This document shows positions 34,485-43,841 of a DNA stretch of 64,000 nt, in pieces. A model generated the notes under the pieces. The model saw only the letters and a list, made by a program, of their open reading frames with translations. It was not told the DNA's origin and ran no database searches. Position 1 is the first letter of the stretch. Every line of letters starts with the position of its first letter. Position numbers and translations under genes: made by a program. The DNA comes from Streptomyces hokutonensis (lineage in GTDB: Bacteria; Actinomycetota; Actinomycetes; Streptomycetales; Streptomycetaceae), in NCBI RefSeq assembly GCF_000376565.1, contig NZ_BARG01000053.1:158836-222835 (forward strand), in the 5' to 3' direction.

Positions 34485-37427
34485 ATGCCCACTGCACCCC
34501 ACCCGCAGAACACGGACGAACTGTTCCGGGCGCTCCAGGAGAACAACCGGCGCCCCTACGGCCGTAGCCGCACCGTCACCGCCGAGGAACTCACCGAGGC
34601 CGCCGAGCAGCTCGCGGAGCCCGTCCCGCTGGTTAACGCGCTCCTCGAGCTCCAGGAGGCGTACGCCTACGGTTCCGAACCCCGGAAGTCACCCGTCGTC
34701 TTCGCCCGGCTGCTCGCCCTTTTCGACGAACAGCCCGACATCTTCGACGAACGGCTGCGCCACACGCTGTTCTGGCGCTTCAAGTGGGTGGCCAACGCCC
34801 TCGTGGCACTGCCGGAGATGCCCCTGACGAGCGTGCGCCAATGGCTGACCGAGATGCGCGACCGGTACGAGAAGGCCGGTCTGGAACTCCAGCCCTACTA
34901 CGGACAGGCCTACCGGCTGGCCGCTCACACGGGCGAGGACAGCGCTCTCGCCTTCGAGCTCTGGGCGGGACGGCCCCGCACCAGGCTCAGCGACTGCGAG
35001 GCCTGCGAGATCTGCGAACGCGCTCTGCACCACCTCGCCGCTGACGACGACGAACGGGCACTACGCGCCTGGGAGCCCGTCCTGGCCGGAAAGGAGTCCT
35101 GCCAGGAGGAGCCCGCCCGCTCCGTGTCGCACGCGCTGCTTCCCCTGCTGCGCACCGGCCGCACCGACGAGGCCCGCGCACTGCACCTCACCGGGTACCG
35201 CGCCTGCCGTCGTAACCCCTCGATGTCCGGCGAGGTCGGCCGGCACCTGGAGTTCTGTGCGCTCACCGGCAACGAGGCGCGCGGCCTGGAACTCCTCGCG
35301 GAGAACCGGAACCTGTTCGACGACGTCGACTCGCCCCAGGACCTGCTCGCTTTCCTCACCGGCGTCGAAGTCCTCCTCCGACGCGTCGAATCCCTCGGCC
35401 ACGGCGAGCTGCCCGCCGCCGGATACCCGGGTCGTACCTGGACGGTCGCCGCTCTGCGCGCCGAGGTGCAAGGCCGTGCCGACGACCTCGCGGCCCGTTT
35501 CGACGCCCGCAACGGCACTACGGCGCACTCCGACCGGCGCCGGGCCCGCCTCGACCGTGGCCCGCTCCTGGAGGCGCTCGAACTGACCCTGCGCTCCCGC
35601 GCCCTGGACGACGTAGCCCCGGCCGCCGTACCCGCCACCGCCCGCACGGCCCAGTCCGTCCCCGAGGAACTGCCCGAACTCATCACTCGGGCAAGGGCGT
35701 TGGACGAACAAGGGCATCCGGACGCGACGGCCTGCTGGGCACGGCTGCGCGTGCTCGTCGCCGCCCCCGGCTACGTCCACCCCGACGACCCGGCCGTGGG
35801 ACCGCTCGTAAGGCTGCGCGCCGACCTGCTGGCCGATGAGGCGAACTCGGCGGGCGACAAAGACGAGTTCGCCGTCGCCGCCGCCCTCCACGAGGAGGCT
35901 GCGGTTCTGTACGACGACGCCATGGAGCCCGGCCACGCGGCGCTCGCCCGCGCGCGTGCCCTGCTCGCCGGTGCCCAGGTCAGCCCGCAGAGCACCGACG
36001 GCTCCGACGCGGCCGAGGCGACAACCACCGCGCTGAGCAACGCCTATGCCGCGATCGTCCGCCTCCACGAGGAGGCGTCCGGCCTCGCCCCGTACCAGGA
36101 GGCCCAGTTGCTCAGGCTGCGGGCGACAGTGCTCGGTCTGCGGTTCCAGACGACGCGCGACGAGGAGCACGCCGCGCCGGTCCATGCCGAGGTGGATCTG
36201 CTCAGCGAGCTCGCCGCGCGGCACAACTTCGCGGGGCAGCTCTCCGGTGCCGGGTTGCTGCGGACCAGCACCTACGCCCTCTCTGGGGACCTGTCCGCCG
36301 CGGGCACCGAGATCGATGCCCTCCGCGACCGGCTCCGGGCGGACGGCCCCGCCTGGCATCTGCCGCGCACACTCGGACTCCGCGCCCGCATCCAGTTCGC
36401 GCTGAAGAACGCGGAGGCCGCGCACGCGGACCTGGCCGAGGCGCTGCAACTCGCCGCCGAATGGCCCGCCGACGCCGTCGACACCGCTCGCCTGCACTCT
36501 GAACTGGCCGAGGTCTGCTTGCACCTGGGCCGCCGCGACGAGGCGTTGCGGCACCTGACGCGCTCCGCGGAACTGGCACTGCGTCACGGCAGCCGCACCG
36601 ACGCGTTCTGCACCTACAGCCACGCCGCGCAGGTCAGCCTCGACCTGGGCCGGATCGAGGACTGCATCGCGCTGCTCGATTCCCTCCTCGCCGAACCCGA
36701 CGTCACCGCAGGAGAGTTGAGCGACCGGCTCGTCGCCCAGCTGCGCCTGACCCGCGCCCGTGCACTGCGTGCGGGAGACGACCTCAAGGCCGCCACGGCG
36801 GAGTTCGCCGCCCTCGCGGCCGAGTCGGCCGACTGGGACGACGACCTCGGGAGCCATGTCGGCATCGCCGCGGAGACGGCCGTACTCCTCGCGCAGTCCG
36901 GCGAGTTCGAACGGGCCCGCCAGGCTGCGGACCAGGCTCTCGCCGCCCACGCCCGAGCGCCGCGCTACGAGCACCTCAGCTCCTGTCTGCGCGAACTCGC
37001 CCGGCTCCACGCCCAGCAGCAGGGTTCCGAAGGCCTCGCCGACGCCCTCAGCGTTCTCGCCGACGCGGGCCGAGTCGCCGACCAGGCCCGTGCCGCGGGG
37101 CACGAGTCGCACAACCGCTCACTGGACAGCGCCCTGGCCTATGAGTACGGACGGGTCAACGCCTACGCCGGCACGTACGAGGCCGCCCTCGGCGCCCTGG
37201 ACAAGGCACTCACCCTGCTGGGCGAACCGGGACCGGACAAGGACCGGGTCGACGAGTGGGTGGAGAGCGTCCGTCTGGCAGCGGTCGTGGAGGGCATCTA
37301 CCTCAAACGCCCCGCCCTGGCCCTCACCCGGCTCAACGAGGCAGTGCCCCGCCTCACGGCACTGGGCCACACCGAGGAGGCCCGACCGCTGACGTCGCTG
37401 GCGGCCCAGCTGCGCGACGAGGGGTGA
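34485..37427 (+). CDS. Large tetratricopeptide-like repeat protein
   Basis: The 980-residue protein begins at ATG 34485, two bases after the HSP90-like stop. It is almost wholly helical. The second half carries recognisable TPR-type pairs such as HSELAEVCLHLGRRDEALRHLTRSAELALRHGS and AYEYGRVNAYAGTYEAALGALDKALTLLGEPG, with A/G at helix-packing positions. The first half has a four-cysteine patch near residues 170-178 (SDCEACEICERALH) that could bind metal. It is likely a cytoplasmic scaffold that partners the adjacent HSP90-like ATPase. Stress response or secretion support would both fit; neither is shown. Confidence 0.8.
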   Translation: MPTAPHPQNTDELFRALQENNRRPYGRSRTVTAEELTEAAEQLAEPVPLVNALLELQEAYAYGSEPRKSPVVFARLLALFDEQPDIFDERLRHTLFWRFKWVANALVALPEMPLTSVRQWLTEMRDRYEKAGLELQPYYGQAYRLAAHTGEDSALAFELWAGRPRTRLSDCEACEICERALHHLAADDDERALRAWEPVLAGKESCQEEPARSVSHALLPLLRTGRTDEARALHLTGYRACRRNPSMSGEVGRHLEFCALTGNEARGLELLAENRNLFDDVDSPQDLLAFLTGVEVLLRRVESLGHGELPAAGYPGRTWTVAALRAEVQGRADDLAARFDARNGTTAHSDRRRARLDRGPLLEALELTLRSRALDDVAPAAVPATARTAQSVPEELPELITRARALDEQGHPDATACWARLRVLVAAPGYVHPDDPAVGPLVRLRADLLADEANSAGDKDEFAVAAALHEEAAVLYDDAMEPGHAALARARALLAGAQVSPQSTDGSDAAEATTTALSNAYAAIVRLHEEASGLAPYQEAQLLRLRATVLGLRFQTTRDEEHAAPVHAEVDLLSELAARHNFAGQLSGAGLLRTSTYALSGDLSAAGTEIDALRDRLRADGPAWHLPRTLGLRARIQFALKNAEAAHADLAEALQLAAEWPADAVDTARLHSELAEVCLHLGRRDEALRHLTRSAELALRHGSRTDAFCTYSHAAQVSLDLGRIEDCIALLDSLLAEPDVTAGELSDRLVAQLRLTRARALRAGDDLKAATAEFAALAAESADWDDDLGSHVGIAAETAVLLAQSGEFERARQAADQALAAHARAPRYEHLSSCLRELARLHAQQQGSEGLADALSVLADAGRVADQARAAGHESHNRSLDSALAYEYGRVNAYAGTYEAALGALDKALTLLGEPGPDKDRVDEWVESVRLAAVVEGIYLKRPALALTRLNEAVPRLTALGHTEEARPLTSLAAQLRDEG

Positions 37428-37879
37428 CGCCCAGAGCCAGCCGGCTTCGCACTCGCCCCCCGACCCTCCGGCCACCTGGAACGGTCGGGCGTGGACGTGA
37501 GGACCTGTCCGGAGGGCCAACTCGCCAGAGAACACCGGCGCGTTGGGCAGGCTCATCAGGTCACGTGCGCGAGCGGATGCCGCCGGCGCCCATGAGTACG
37601 GTGCCGGCATGGCGGCGTCCGTCCGCAGTGACGGCCACGGGAGGCTCCAGGTCGGTGCGGGCCGGCTCGACGGCCTTGCTCGAGGTGTGCACCTCCACGA
37701 AGCCGCGACCCGCTCGTCGAAGGGGTCTGCGGAGCTGCAGCAGCACCGGCAACGTTTGGCGCAGCCGGCTGTGGTCGTCTGCGGCGAACATCCGCCGTCG
37801 CACTGGGAGTGGGGCGATCCGATCACCGTCCCCGGGAGGTATCAGCCGGCCGTCTCGTCGGCGGGGCAGCCAAGGCCCT
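37428..37879. other. Convergent intergenic region, no gene assigned
   Basis: Lies between convergent genes. A minus-strand frame (37561-37935) has a coding-like stretch (DDHSRLRQTLPVLLQL, FVEVHTSSKAVEP) but no start or family match and overlaps the AtzH-like gene. It could be a remnant of another gene of the cluster. Confidence 0.35.
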
Positions 37880-38296
37880 TCACGCGCCCGGCCGGGAGGT
37901 CTCGTCCGGCACCTCCGACACATGGGCGCTGACAATGCGCCAGCCCACGGGGAAGCGTGTCCACGACTGCGTCTGGCGGCCGACGGCGTTACCCCCGGGG
38001 TAGGCGAACAGGGTGGTGACCACCGCGTAGTCGGTCCCGAACGTGCTGATTCTGGTGTCGAAGAGTTTTCTGCCCGGAGGAAACGGCGGTTGTTGCCGTC
38101 GCCAGTCCCGGATTTCCTCGATCCCGGCCTGCCGGTCGGCGATACCGAAGCGGACCGTGTCGGGTGAGGTCCAGAAGTACCCGGTGACGCCTTCGTGGTC
38201 GTCGGTGACCAGGGCTTCCTCGTAGCCGGCGAAGGCCGCCGTCACTTCGGCGACCGTCTGTGGCAGGTCCACATCCATCCGCTCTCCGTTCGTCAT
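37880..38296 (-). CDS. AtzH-like (DUF3225, NTF2-fold) protein
   Basis: The 138-residue protein has the DUF3225 pattern: EALVTDDHEGVTGYFWTSPDTVRFGIADRQAG near the N-terminus and QTQSWTRFPVGWRIVSAHVSEVP at the end, an NTF2-like cone. AtzH, the characterised member, deaminates 1-carboxybiuret in cyanuric-acid breakdown and uses a Tyr and an Arg; Tyr25 and Arg49 here have the same spacing. It is on the same strand as, and downstream of, an NCS2-type permease and two biuret-hydrolase-like genes, which supports a role in ureide or biuret nitrogen use. Other DUF3225 proteins accompany amidases, but none is present here. Confidence 0.78.
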   Translation of the reverse strand: MTNGERMDVDLPQTVAEVTAAFAGYEEALVTDDHEGVTGYFWTSPDTVRFGIADRQAGIEEIRDWRRQQPPFPPGRKLFDTRISTFGTDYAVVTTLFAYPGGNAVGRQTQSWTRFPVGWRIVSAHVSEVPDETSRPGA

Positions 38297-38387
38297 GGTT
38301 CCGATCCGTCCTCGCGCGACCGTGCAGCCAGGTGGTCACCCGGCCGCACGGGAGGCGCCTTCATCGTCGTCAGTTGTCTCTGCCACG

Positions 38388-40109
38388 TCAGTCGGTGGCC
38401 GCCGATTTGTGCGGCTCGGCGGTCTCGTCCGGCAGGACGCCGACGCCGGCCGGCGCGGGTTCCGGGACCGGGTCAGGTCCCCGCTCGTCCTCCGGCGCCG
38501 GCTCTGGCGCCGCACCCGCGAAGGAGCCGCCGCCGTGCAGCCGCTCGAGTGCCAGTTCCTCGGCGTCCGGCTCGCGGGGCGTCGGCCGGGTCAGGGCGAA
38601 GGCTGCGCACAGGACGGCGGCGAAGAGGTAACCGAGGCTGACGCCCCCGCTGGCGTTCCAGTCGATCTTAGGGGCGTGGATGAGCCCGATGAAGGAGAGC
38701 GCCGCTCCGGCCAGGGACACCGCTGCCGCCGGGACGAACCGTTTGTCGATGACGAACGCGACGAGCGCGCCCAGGATCAGGCCCGCCAGGATCGCGCCCT
38801 GGCCGAGGACCATCAGCCCGTGGTAGACGACACCTGACGACTCCAGACCCGCTTCCCCGACCTTGGACGCGTCGGTGCCGGCGGCCGCGAGGGCGTTGTC
38901 GATCTGCCCGACGGCCCAGGAGGCCAGGTTCGGCACGAGTGCGGCGACGACGGCCGCGGCGTGTGCCTTGGGTGACAGCTGGAAGGCCTGGGCGCCGATC
39001 AGTAGGCCGATGTACAGCAGGATGGGCACGATCGCGGCGACCGGGAAGATCGCACCCAACAGGCTGAACATGCCCAGGAAGCACATCAGGGCGATGACCG
39101 CGCCGGTGGCCAGCGAGTAGCCGGTGCGCCCGCCGGCCTTCTTCCACCCTGGGTGACCGACGTACACGGCGGGCGGGAAGGGTGAGCCGAGCGCCGAGCC
39201 GATGACGGCGCCCGCGCCGTCGGCCAGCAGTACCGAACGCAGGTTGTAGTTGTCACCGGCGGCAGCGGCGCTCTCGACGTTGCTCATGCCCTCGGTGAAG
39301 TTGTAGACGCCCAGCGGGATGGCGGTGGCGAGCAGCGGTGCGACGTCCGAGAGACCGGAGAACAGCGTGTCGATGTGGAGGCCGGGGAGGGCGAGGGTGA
39401 TGTCGTCGGCCGCCGCCGAGACCGCGGAGCCGTCCATCGCTCCGCCGGCCCAGCCGATCGCGGTGCCCACCAGGAGTGCGGCGAGTCCGATGGGGATGTT
39501 GCCGGGCAGCTTCAGATCGGTCATGAGGCCGATCAGGAGCAGCAGGAAGACCGGCAGGGCGATCCACAGGTGGTCCCACATCTGGCCGGCGGGCCGCATG
39601 GAGATGAAGGAGACGGAGATACCGGCGAGGGTGCCGAGCAGGGCGGCCCTGGGTGCGTACCGGCGTATGTACGGGCCCACGAAGGCCCCGATGAGGACGA
39701 TGACACCGATGATGAAGGCCCAGGCGATACCGGCCTTCCACGCCAGCAGCGGGTCCTTGGTCTTGAGGTAGATCGGCAGCATGATGACGAACACGACGAT
39801 GAACATGTGCGGCACGCTCGGCCCGTAGGGCATCGCGGTGACGTCCTGGCGGCCCTCCCGGCGTGCGAGTCGGCGGCCGAGGTAGGCGTAGTAGATGTTG
39901 CCCGCGATCAGGGCGATACCCAGCGCCGGGAGGATGGTGTGGAAGACGTCGTCGTCCGGAATCTTGACGACGCCCAGGCACAACCCGGTCAACGTCAGTA
40001 CATTGACCAGGACGTTGACGGCAAGTCCGAAGAACGCGTTGGTGTCGCCGCGTACCCACAGGGGCAGGGGCCGGGTCTCGGCGGGGGCGGTGCGGCGGAG
40101 TGACAGCAT
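38388..40109 (-). CDS. NCS2/AzgA-like xanthine/uracil-type permease
   Basis: The 573-residue membrane protein has about 12-14 hydrophobic segments. Motifs include DTNAFFGLAVNVLVNVLTLTGLCLGVV, TAMPYGPSVPHMFIVVFVIMLPIY, and the substrate-site segment IPLGVYNFTEGMSNVESAAAAGDNYN, which has the N-x-x-E-S-A-A-A pattern of NCS2 carriers. The C-terminal 60 residues are Pro/Glu-rich and cytoplasmic. The ATG at 40109 is used; the longer frame lacks a start. Its place between the AtzH-like gene and two biuret-hydrolase-like genes suggests uptake of a pyrimidine, triazine or ureide. Confidence 0.88.
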   Translation of the reverse strand: MLSLRRTAPAETRPLPLWVRGDTNAFFGLAVNVLVNVLTLTGLCLGVVKIPDDDVFHTILPALGIALIAGNIYYAYLGRRLARREGRQDVTAMPYGPSVPHMFIVVFVIMLPIYLKTKDPLLAWKAGIAWAFIIGVIVLIGAFVGPYIRRYAPRAALLGTLAGISVSFISMRPAGQMWDHLWIALPVFLLLLIGLMTDLKLPGNIPIGLAALLVGTAIGWAGGAMDGSAVSAAADDITLALPGLHIDTLFSGLSDVAPLLATAIPLGVYNFTEGMSNVESAAAAGDNYNLRSVLLADGAGAVIGSALGSPFPPAVYVGHPGWKKAGGRTGYSLATGAVIALMCFLGMFSLLGAIFPVAAIVPILLYIGLLIGAQAFQLSPKAHAAAVVAALVPNLASWAVGQIDNALAAAGTDASKVGEAGLESSGVVYHGLMVLGQGAILAGLILGALVAFVIDKRFVPAAAVSLAGAALSFIGLIHAPKIDWNASGGVSLGYLFAAVLCAAFALTRPTPREPDAEELALERLHGGGSFAGAAPEPAPEDERGPDPVPEPAPAGVGVLPDETAEPHKSAATD

Positions 40110-40253
40110 GGTGGGATCACCCTTCGTCGGGTGGAGCGGTGGATTCCGGCGCGGGGTACGCCGGGTGACGGGGCACTGGTGGACAGTGGGCACCGTCGAT
40201 GTGGCGGTGCGGTGGGGGCGGCCGGGGCGGGGCGACCGGGCGCCGCGGCCCTG

Positions 40254-40994
40254 TCAGCGCGGCTGCGGCGCCGGTTCGCGGGCGGTTTCCGGAGCGTCGG
40301 GGCCGACGGGCGACGTGGTGGCCAGTGCCGCCAGGAACGCGGCCGACTCCGCGGTCCAGCCGAAGATGCCGCCCTGAGCGGCCACCATCTCCAGGCCCGC
40401 CTGCTGGAACTGGGGGAAGTAACTGCCGACGCAGTCCGACAGCACCAGGCACTCGTATCCACGGTCGTTGGCTTCGCGGACCGTCGTGTGCACACACACT
40501 TCGGTGGTGACGCCGGTGACTACGAGACGGCGGATGCCGCGGGAGGTGAGCAGCTCACTGAACCCGGTGGCGTAGAAGGCGCCTTTGCCCGGCTTGTCGA
40601 TCACCGGCTCACCCGCCACCGGGTAGAGCTCCTCGATGATGTCGTGGCCCTCCTCACCGCGGATGAGTATCCGGCCCTTGGGGCCCGGGTCGCCGATGCG
40701 CATGCTGGGGTTTCCTCGCAGCAGCTTGCTGGGGGGACAGTCGGACAGGTCCGGCAGGTGTCCCTCGCGGGTGTGTATGACCGCCATGCCCGCGGCGCGG
40801 CAGGCGTCGAGTACGGCCCGCAGCGGAGCGATGGTCCTCCGCAGTTGTTCCACGTCATTGCCCAGGCTCTCGCCGAATCCGCCGGGTTCGAGGAAGTCCC
40901 GCTGCATGTCGATGAGAACGAGTGCCGTCTCGGCGGGGTCGAAGGAGAACGCGTACGGGGCGGCCTCGACACTGAGGGATTCCGCAACTGCCAT
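40254..40994 (-). CDS. Isochorismatase-fold cysteine hydrolase, biuret-hydrolase-like (copy 1)
   Basis: The 246-residue protein has the cysteine-hydrolase triad Asp29 (ALVLIDMQRDF), Lys134 (VIDKPGKGAF) and Cys167 (TGVTTEVCVHTT). It shares HTREGHLPDL and REANDRGYECLVLSDC with the neighbouring copy, both typical of biuret amidohydrolases. Its N-terminal region is less like biuret hydrolase than that of copy 2, so it may act on a related compound such as carboxybiuret, ureidoacrylate or an N-carbamoyl compound. It lies 144 bases upstream of the permease gene, same strand. Confidence 0.85.
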   Translation of the reverse strand: MAVAESLSVEAAPYAFSFDPAETALVLIDMQRDFLEPGGFGESLGNDVEQLRRTIAPLRAVLDACRAAGMAVIHTREGHLPDLSDCPPSKLLRGNPSMRIGDPGPKGRILIRGEEGHDIIEELYPVAGEPVIDKPGKGAFYATGFSELLTSRGIRRLVVTGVTTEVCVHTTVREANDRGYECLVLSDCVGSYFPQFQQAGLEMVAAQGGIFGWTAESAAFLAALATTSPVGPDAPETAREPAPQPR

Positions 40995-41116
40995 GGCGGT
41001 TCCTGCTTTCGTCGATGGGAAGGGGAGTCGACGCGGTCGGCTTGGCCGGATTCGGACCGTGCGCCCGGATGTGCAGGACTGTTCGAGTGGTGCAGGGGTC
41101 CGTCCGGTGGGTCGTC

Positions 41117-41851
41117 TCAGGAGGTGGCCTCAGTCGTGGCGGTGATCAGGTCGTCGGCGGTGGAGACGCATCCGAAGACGCCGCCCTGCATGGTCACCAT
41201 GTGCAGCGCGGCTTCATGGTTCGAGGGGTCCGTCGCGCCGGTGCAGTCGGAGAGGATCAGACATTCGTAGCCGCGGTCGTTGGCCTCGCGCATGGTGGTG
41301 TGGACGCACACGTCCGTGGTGATGCCGGTGAGGACCAGATGTGTGATGCCCCGGGTGCGCAGTACGAGGTCGAGGTTGGTGGCGTAGAACGCTCCCTTGC
41401 CCGGTTTGTCCACGATCACCTCACCGGGAAGCGGGGCCACTTCGGGCACGATCTCCCAGCCGGGTTCTCCCCGGACCAGAATGCGGCCGCACGGTCCGGC
41501 GGCGCCGATCTCGGCGCCGATCTGTGCGGATCGCCAGCGTTTGTTGGCCGGCAGGTCCGCCAGATCGGGGGCGTGCCCCTCACGGGTGTGGACCACGAGC
41601 ATGCCCGTGCTGCGGGCGTGGGCGAGCAGCTTCTGCGTCGCCGGGAGCCCGGCGCGGGTCAGCGAGATGTCGTATCCCATGGTGTCCACGTAGCCGCCGG
41701 GTCCGCAGAAGTCCGTCTGCCAGTCGATGCAGAGCACGGCGACTCGGTCGGCGGGCACGGATGTGTCGTACGGCCATGCGTAGGGCTTCGCGGTCACCGG
41801 GCCGACGATTACTGTCGGATTTTGCGGACTTATGAGCGTACTGTCAGCCAT
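41117..41851 (-). CDS. biuH: Probable biuret amidohydrolase (copy 2)
   Basis: The 244-residue protein starts at ATG 41851; the frame reaches 41887 only with a TTG. The triad is Asp43 (VLCIDWQTDF), Lys149 (VDKPGKGAFYAT) and Cys182 (TGITTDVCVHTTMREANDRGYEC). The stretches WPYD, GGYVDTMGYDISL, HAPDLADLPANKRWRSAQIG and GATDPSNHEAAL, as I recall the family, follow rhizobial BiuH along its whole length. BiuH cleaves biuret to allophanate and ammonia. It is the first gene of the cluster, ahead of copy 1, the permease and the AtzH-like gene. No allophanate hydrolase is in the window. Confidence 0.82.
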   Translation of the reverse strand: MADSTLISPQNPTVIVGPVTAKPYAWPYDTSVPADRVAVLCIDWQTDFCGPGGYVDTMGYDISLTRAGLPATQKLLAHARSTGMLVVHTREGHAPDLADLPANKRWRSAQIGAEIGAAGPCGRILVRGEPGWEIVPEVAPLPGEVIVDKPGKGAFYATNLDLVLRTRGITHLVLTGITTDVCVHTTMREANDRGYECLILSDCTGATDPSNHEAALHMVTMQGGVFGCVSTADDLITATTEATS

Positions 41852-42068
41852 TGACACCCCAAGCCAGGTGAAGTGGTGTATGGGCAAGTAGCCGCAATAG
41901 TTCTGGCATTCCGTACATCGTGATTATGTGGAAATTAGTTTCGGTCAGACGATCGCCGCGTTACGCAGGAATGACGCGGCCGCGGGTGGGTGCAGGGCCA
42001 GGGCCCCTTTGCCGGGTCAACGTCGCGGGCGGGGTCTGCTTCCGACGGTGTCCCGCCGAGTGGTGTAG

Positions 42069-42365
42069 TCACTGGTCGAGCTGATTCGGGTTCTGCTGTG
42101 GCGGAAGCTGGCGATCGTCCACGGCCGGTTGCGTCGTGAGGAGTTCGGCCATGGAGGCTTCGGAGAGGTAGCGGCGGTCGAAGACCTGCCACTCGTCGTG
42201 GAGTTCGGCCAGGACCGCGGCGACCAGCCGGTCGAGGGCTGCAGGGTTGGGGAAGACCTGGACGACGTCGGCCCGGCGTTTGGTCTCCCGGTTCAGCCGC
42301 TCCAGCGGATTTGGTGGACCAGATCTTCTTCCAGTGGGCCGAGGGGAAGTCGAGCCTTGACCCAA
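42069..42365 (-). pseudogene. C-terminal remnant of an IS256-family transposase
   Basis: The frame reads NPLERLNRETKRRADVVQVFPNPAALDRLVAAVLAELHDEWQVFDRRYLSEASM, the end of an IS256-type transposase. Just upstream, the preceding SAHWKKIWST lies in another frame; one extra A in an AAA run at about 42310-42312 explains the shift. All of the N-terminal two thirds is missing. No terminal repeats were found. It is a different subtype from the intact IS256-family gene at 55780. Confidence 0.85.
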
Positions 42366-42566
42366 GGCCCCTGAAGGAGATCGTCCCGCGTCTGGACACG
42401 GCTGCCCGCGCCACCGCCGACGCGGTGGTCACCGTGGACGTCGAACCGCTCGCCCAGCTACTCACGTGCAGTAAAAGCACGAACACGTCACGGAATCGTA
42501 GGTGGCCAGCACGGACGTCAGCGAGGTGGAACGCTTGCGTTTTACACCGCTGAACGGGGGACGTTC

Positions 42567-43223
42567 ATGGCAACTCCACCTCCACCTTTGAGGCCACCAG
42601 TTCCGCCGCAGGGTGAACCACGCGTCAAAAAGACGCCCGAACACTGGACTGCCGTTGCCGCCCTCATCACTGCCGTAACTGGGGTTCTCACCTTCCTCGT
42701 GGGCTTCATCGGTCTGCCGGCGGCCGGCGTCAACTCACCTGCCGCAAAGGTCGAAACCGCAACCGCCACGGCTACGGTCACGAACACCGTCACGGCAACA
42801 GTTCCTGGGCCCACCGAAGACTCCAGCACATCGGCTTCCGCTTCCACCTCTCCCGCGGTGCGCTGGTCCGGACCACTGCTTATATCAGGCGACTTCAACC
42901 TGGACTCGGTTCCGCCCGGGGGTGTCCTTCCCACCGATGGCGACATCGAGTTGTCCCAGATCAGCGACGGGCAGGAGGCCGTGCTGAGGAGCGACAGAGC
43001 GAACTTGGCCGTGGTTCCTCAAGGGGAGAGCCCGGATGCCGCACGGTGTGCCGTTCTCGCGCAGACCCAGGGACAGCGCCTCGCGGACCTTCCGGTTGCT
43101 GCGGGAGGCAAGCTCTGTCTGGTCACCAACGAAGGACGATCCGCGCTCGTCACCGTGACCGCCGTGCACCCGCAAGCCCAGAACGTGAGCGTTGATGTCC
43201 GCGTTTGGCAGAAGACCGACTGA
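42567..43223 (+). CDS. Hypothetical membrane-anchored protein with a Pro-rich cytoplasmic head
   Basis: The 218-residue protein has a Pro-rich N-terminus (ATPPPPLRPPVPPQGEP), one membrane helix (about 29-55, AVAALITAVTGVLTFLVGFIGLP), a Thr/Ala/Val-rich stalk, then a C-terminal domain of about 110 residues (SGPLLISGDFNLDSVPPGG to VWQKTD). Two Cys in that domain (AARCAVLAQ, KLCLVTN) could form a disulfide. This is a common layout for actinobacterial surface proteins of unknown function. Codon use fits the neighbours. Confidence 0.72.
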   Translation: MATPPPPLRPPVPPQGEPRVKKTPEHWTAVAALITAVTGVLTFLVGFIGLPAAGVNSPAAKVETATATATVTNTVTATVPGPTEDSSTSASASTSPAVRWSGPLLISGDFNLDSVPPGGVLPTDGDIELSQISDGQEAVLRSDRANLAVVPQGESPDAARCAVLAQTQGQRLADLPVAAGGKLCLVTNEGRSALVTVTAVHPQAQNVSVDVRVWQKTD

Positions 43224-43841
43224 CTCCGAAGAGCGGCTTCCCTTGGCGCGGCTGGCCGTCAGATCTTGAGCTGGCGACGGTCGGCAGAAGCCGTCCCGGT
43301 TGGGTCGCGGCGTAACAGGGTCAGGACGGGCGTCTGCCTCGGGATGGCCCTCGTGAGGCCTGGCCACGAGGGCGTCGTCGATGTGGTAGCTCCGTGCTCG
43401 TTCGTCGCGCTGGAGGAGCGGCCCAGAGCCGTCGGAGCCGACACGGCGCTGCACCGCCCTGACGCTCGTCAGGGTGCCGCTGATCTTCGACTGTGAAGAA
43501 CCCATGACCATGATGGCTATCGGGGCGTCGTGTTGGGACGGAAGATGTGCCACCGCCACCGCCACCGCCACCGCCACCGCCACCGCCACCGCCATCGACA
43601 ACAGGCCGTTGCCGAGCTGCGGCGGTGGCCCCACTCCGATGCGGACGACGCCGTGCCCGAATGGCTCGAATGACGGTGGGACGACTGCCGGTCCTCCGCT
43701 CCCGGCCCCGCCCGCCGACAGTGCCGCCTTGGCGTCCCAGGATGCATCCGCCCAGCGATTCGGCAATCTCGATGTTCGGCCTAAATCGCAAGATATTACG
43801 TTTATGATCGAACCGGCGGTCCCGCAACGGAAGGCTGTTCG
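43224..43841. other. Intergenic region before lodA, with a hexamer repeat
   Basis: No supported gene. Opposite-strand frames here are products of the GCCACC repeat (they read as Val-Ala or Trp-Arg runs). The promoter of the lodA-like gene should lie in the AT-richer end (43780-43830), and GGAAGG precedes its ATG. Confidence 0.45.
43549..43596. repeat. (GCCACC)7 tandem hexamer repeat
   Basis: Seven perfect GCCACC units (43549-43590) followed by one GCCATC unit. It is non-coding as far as can be judged and could vary in copy number by slippage. It lies about 250 bases upstream of the lodA-like start. Confidence 0.92.
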
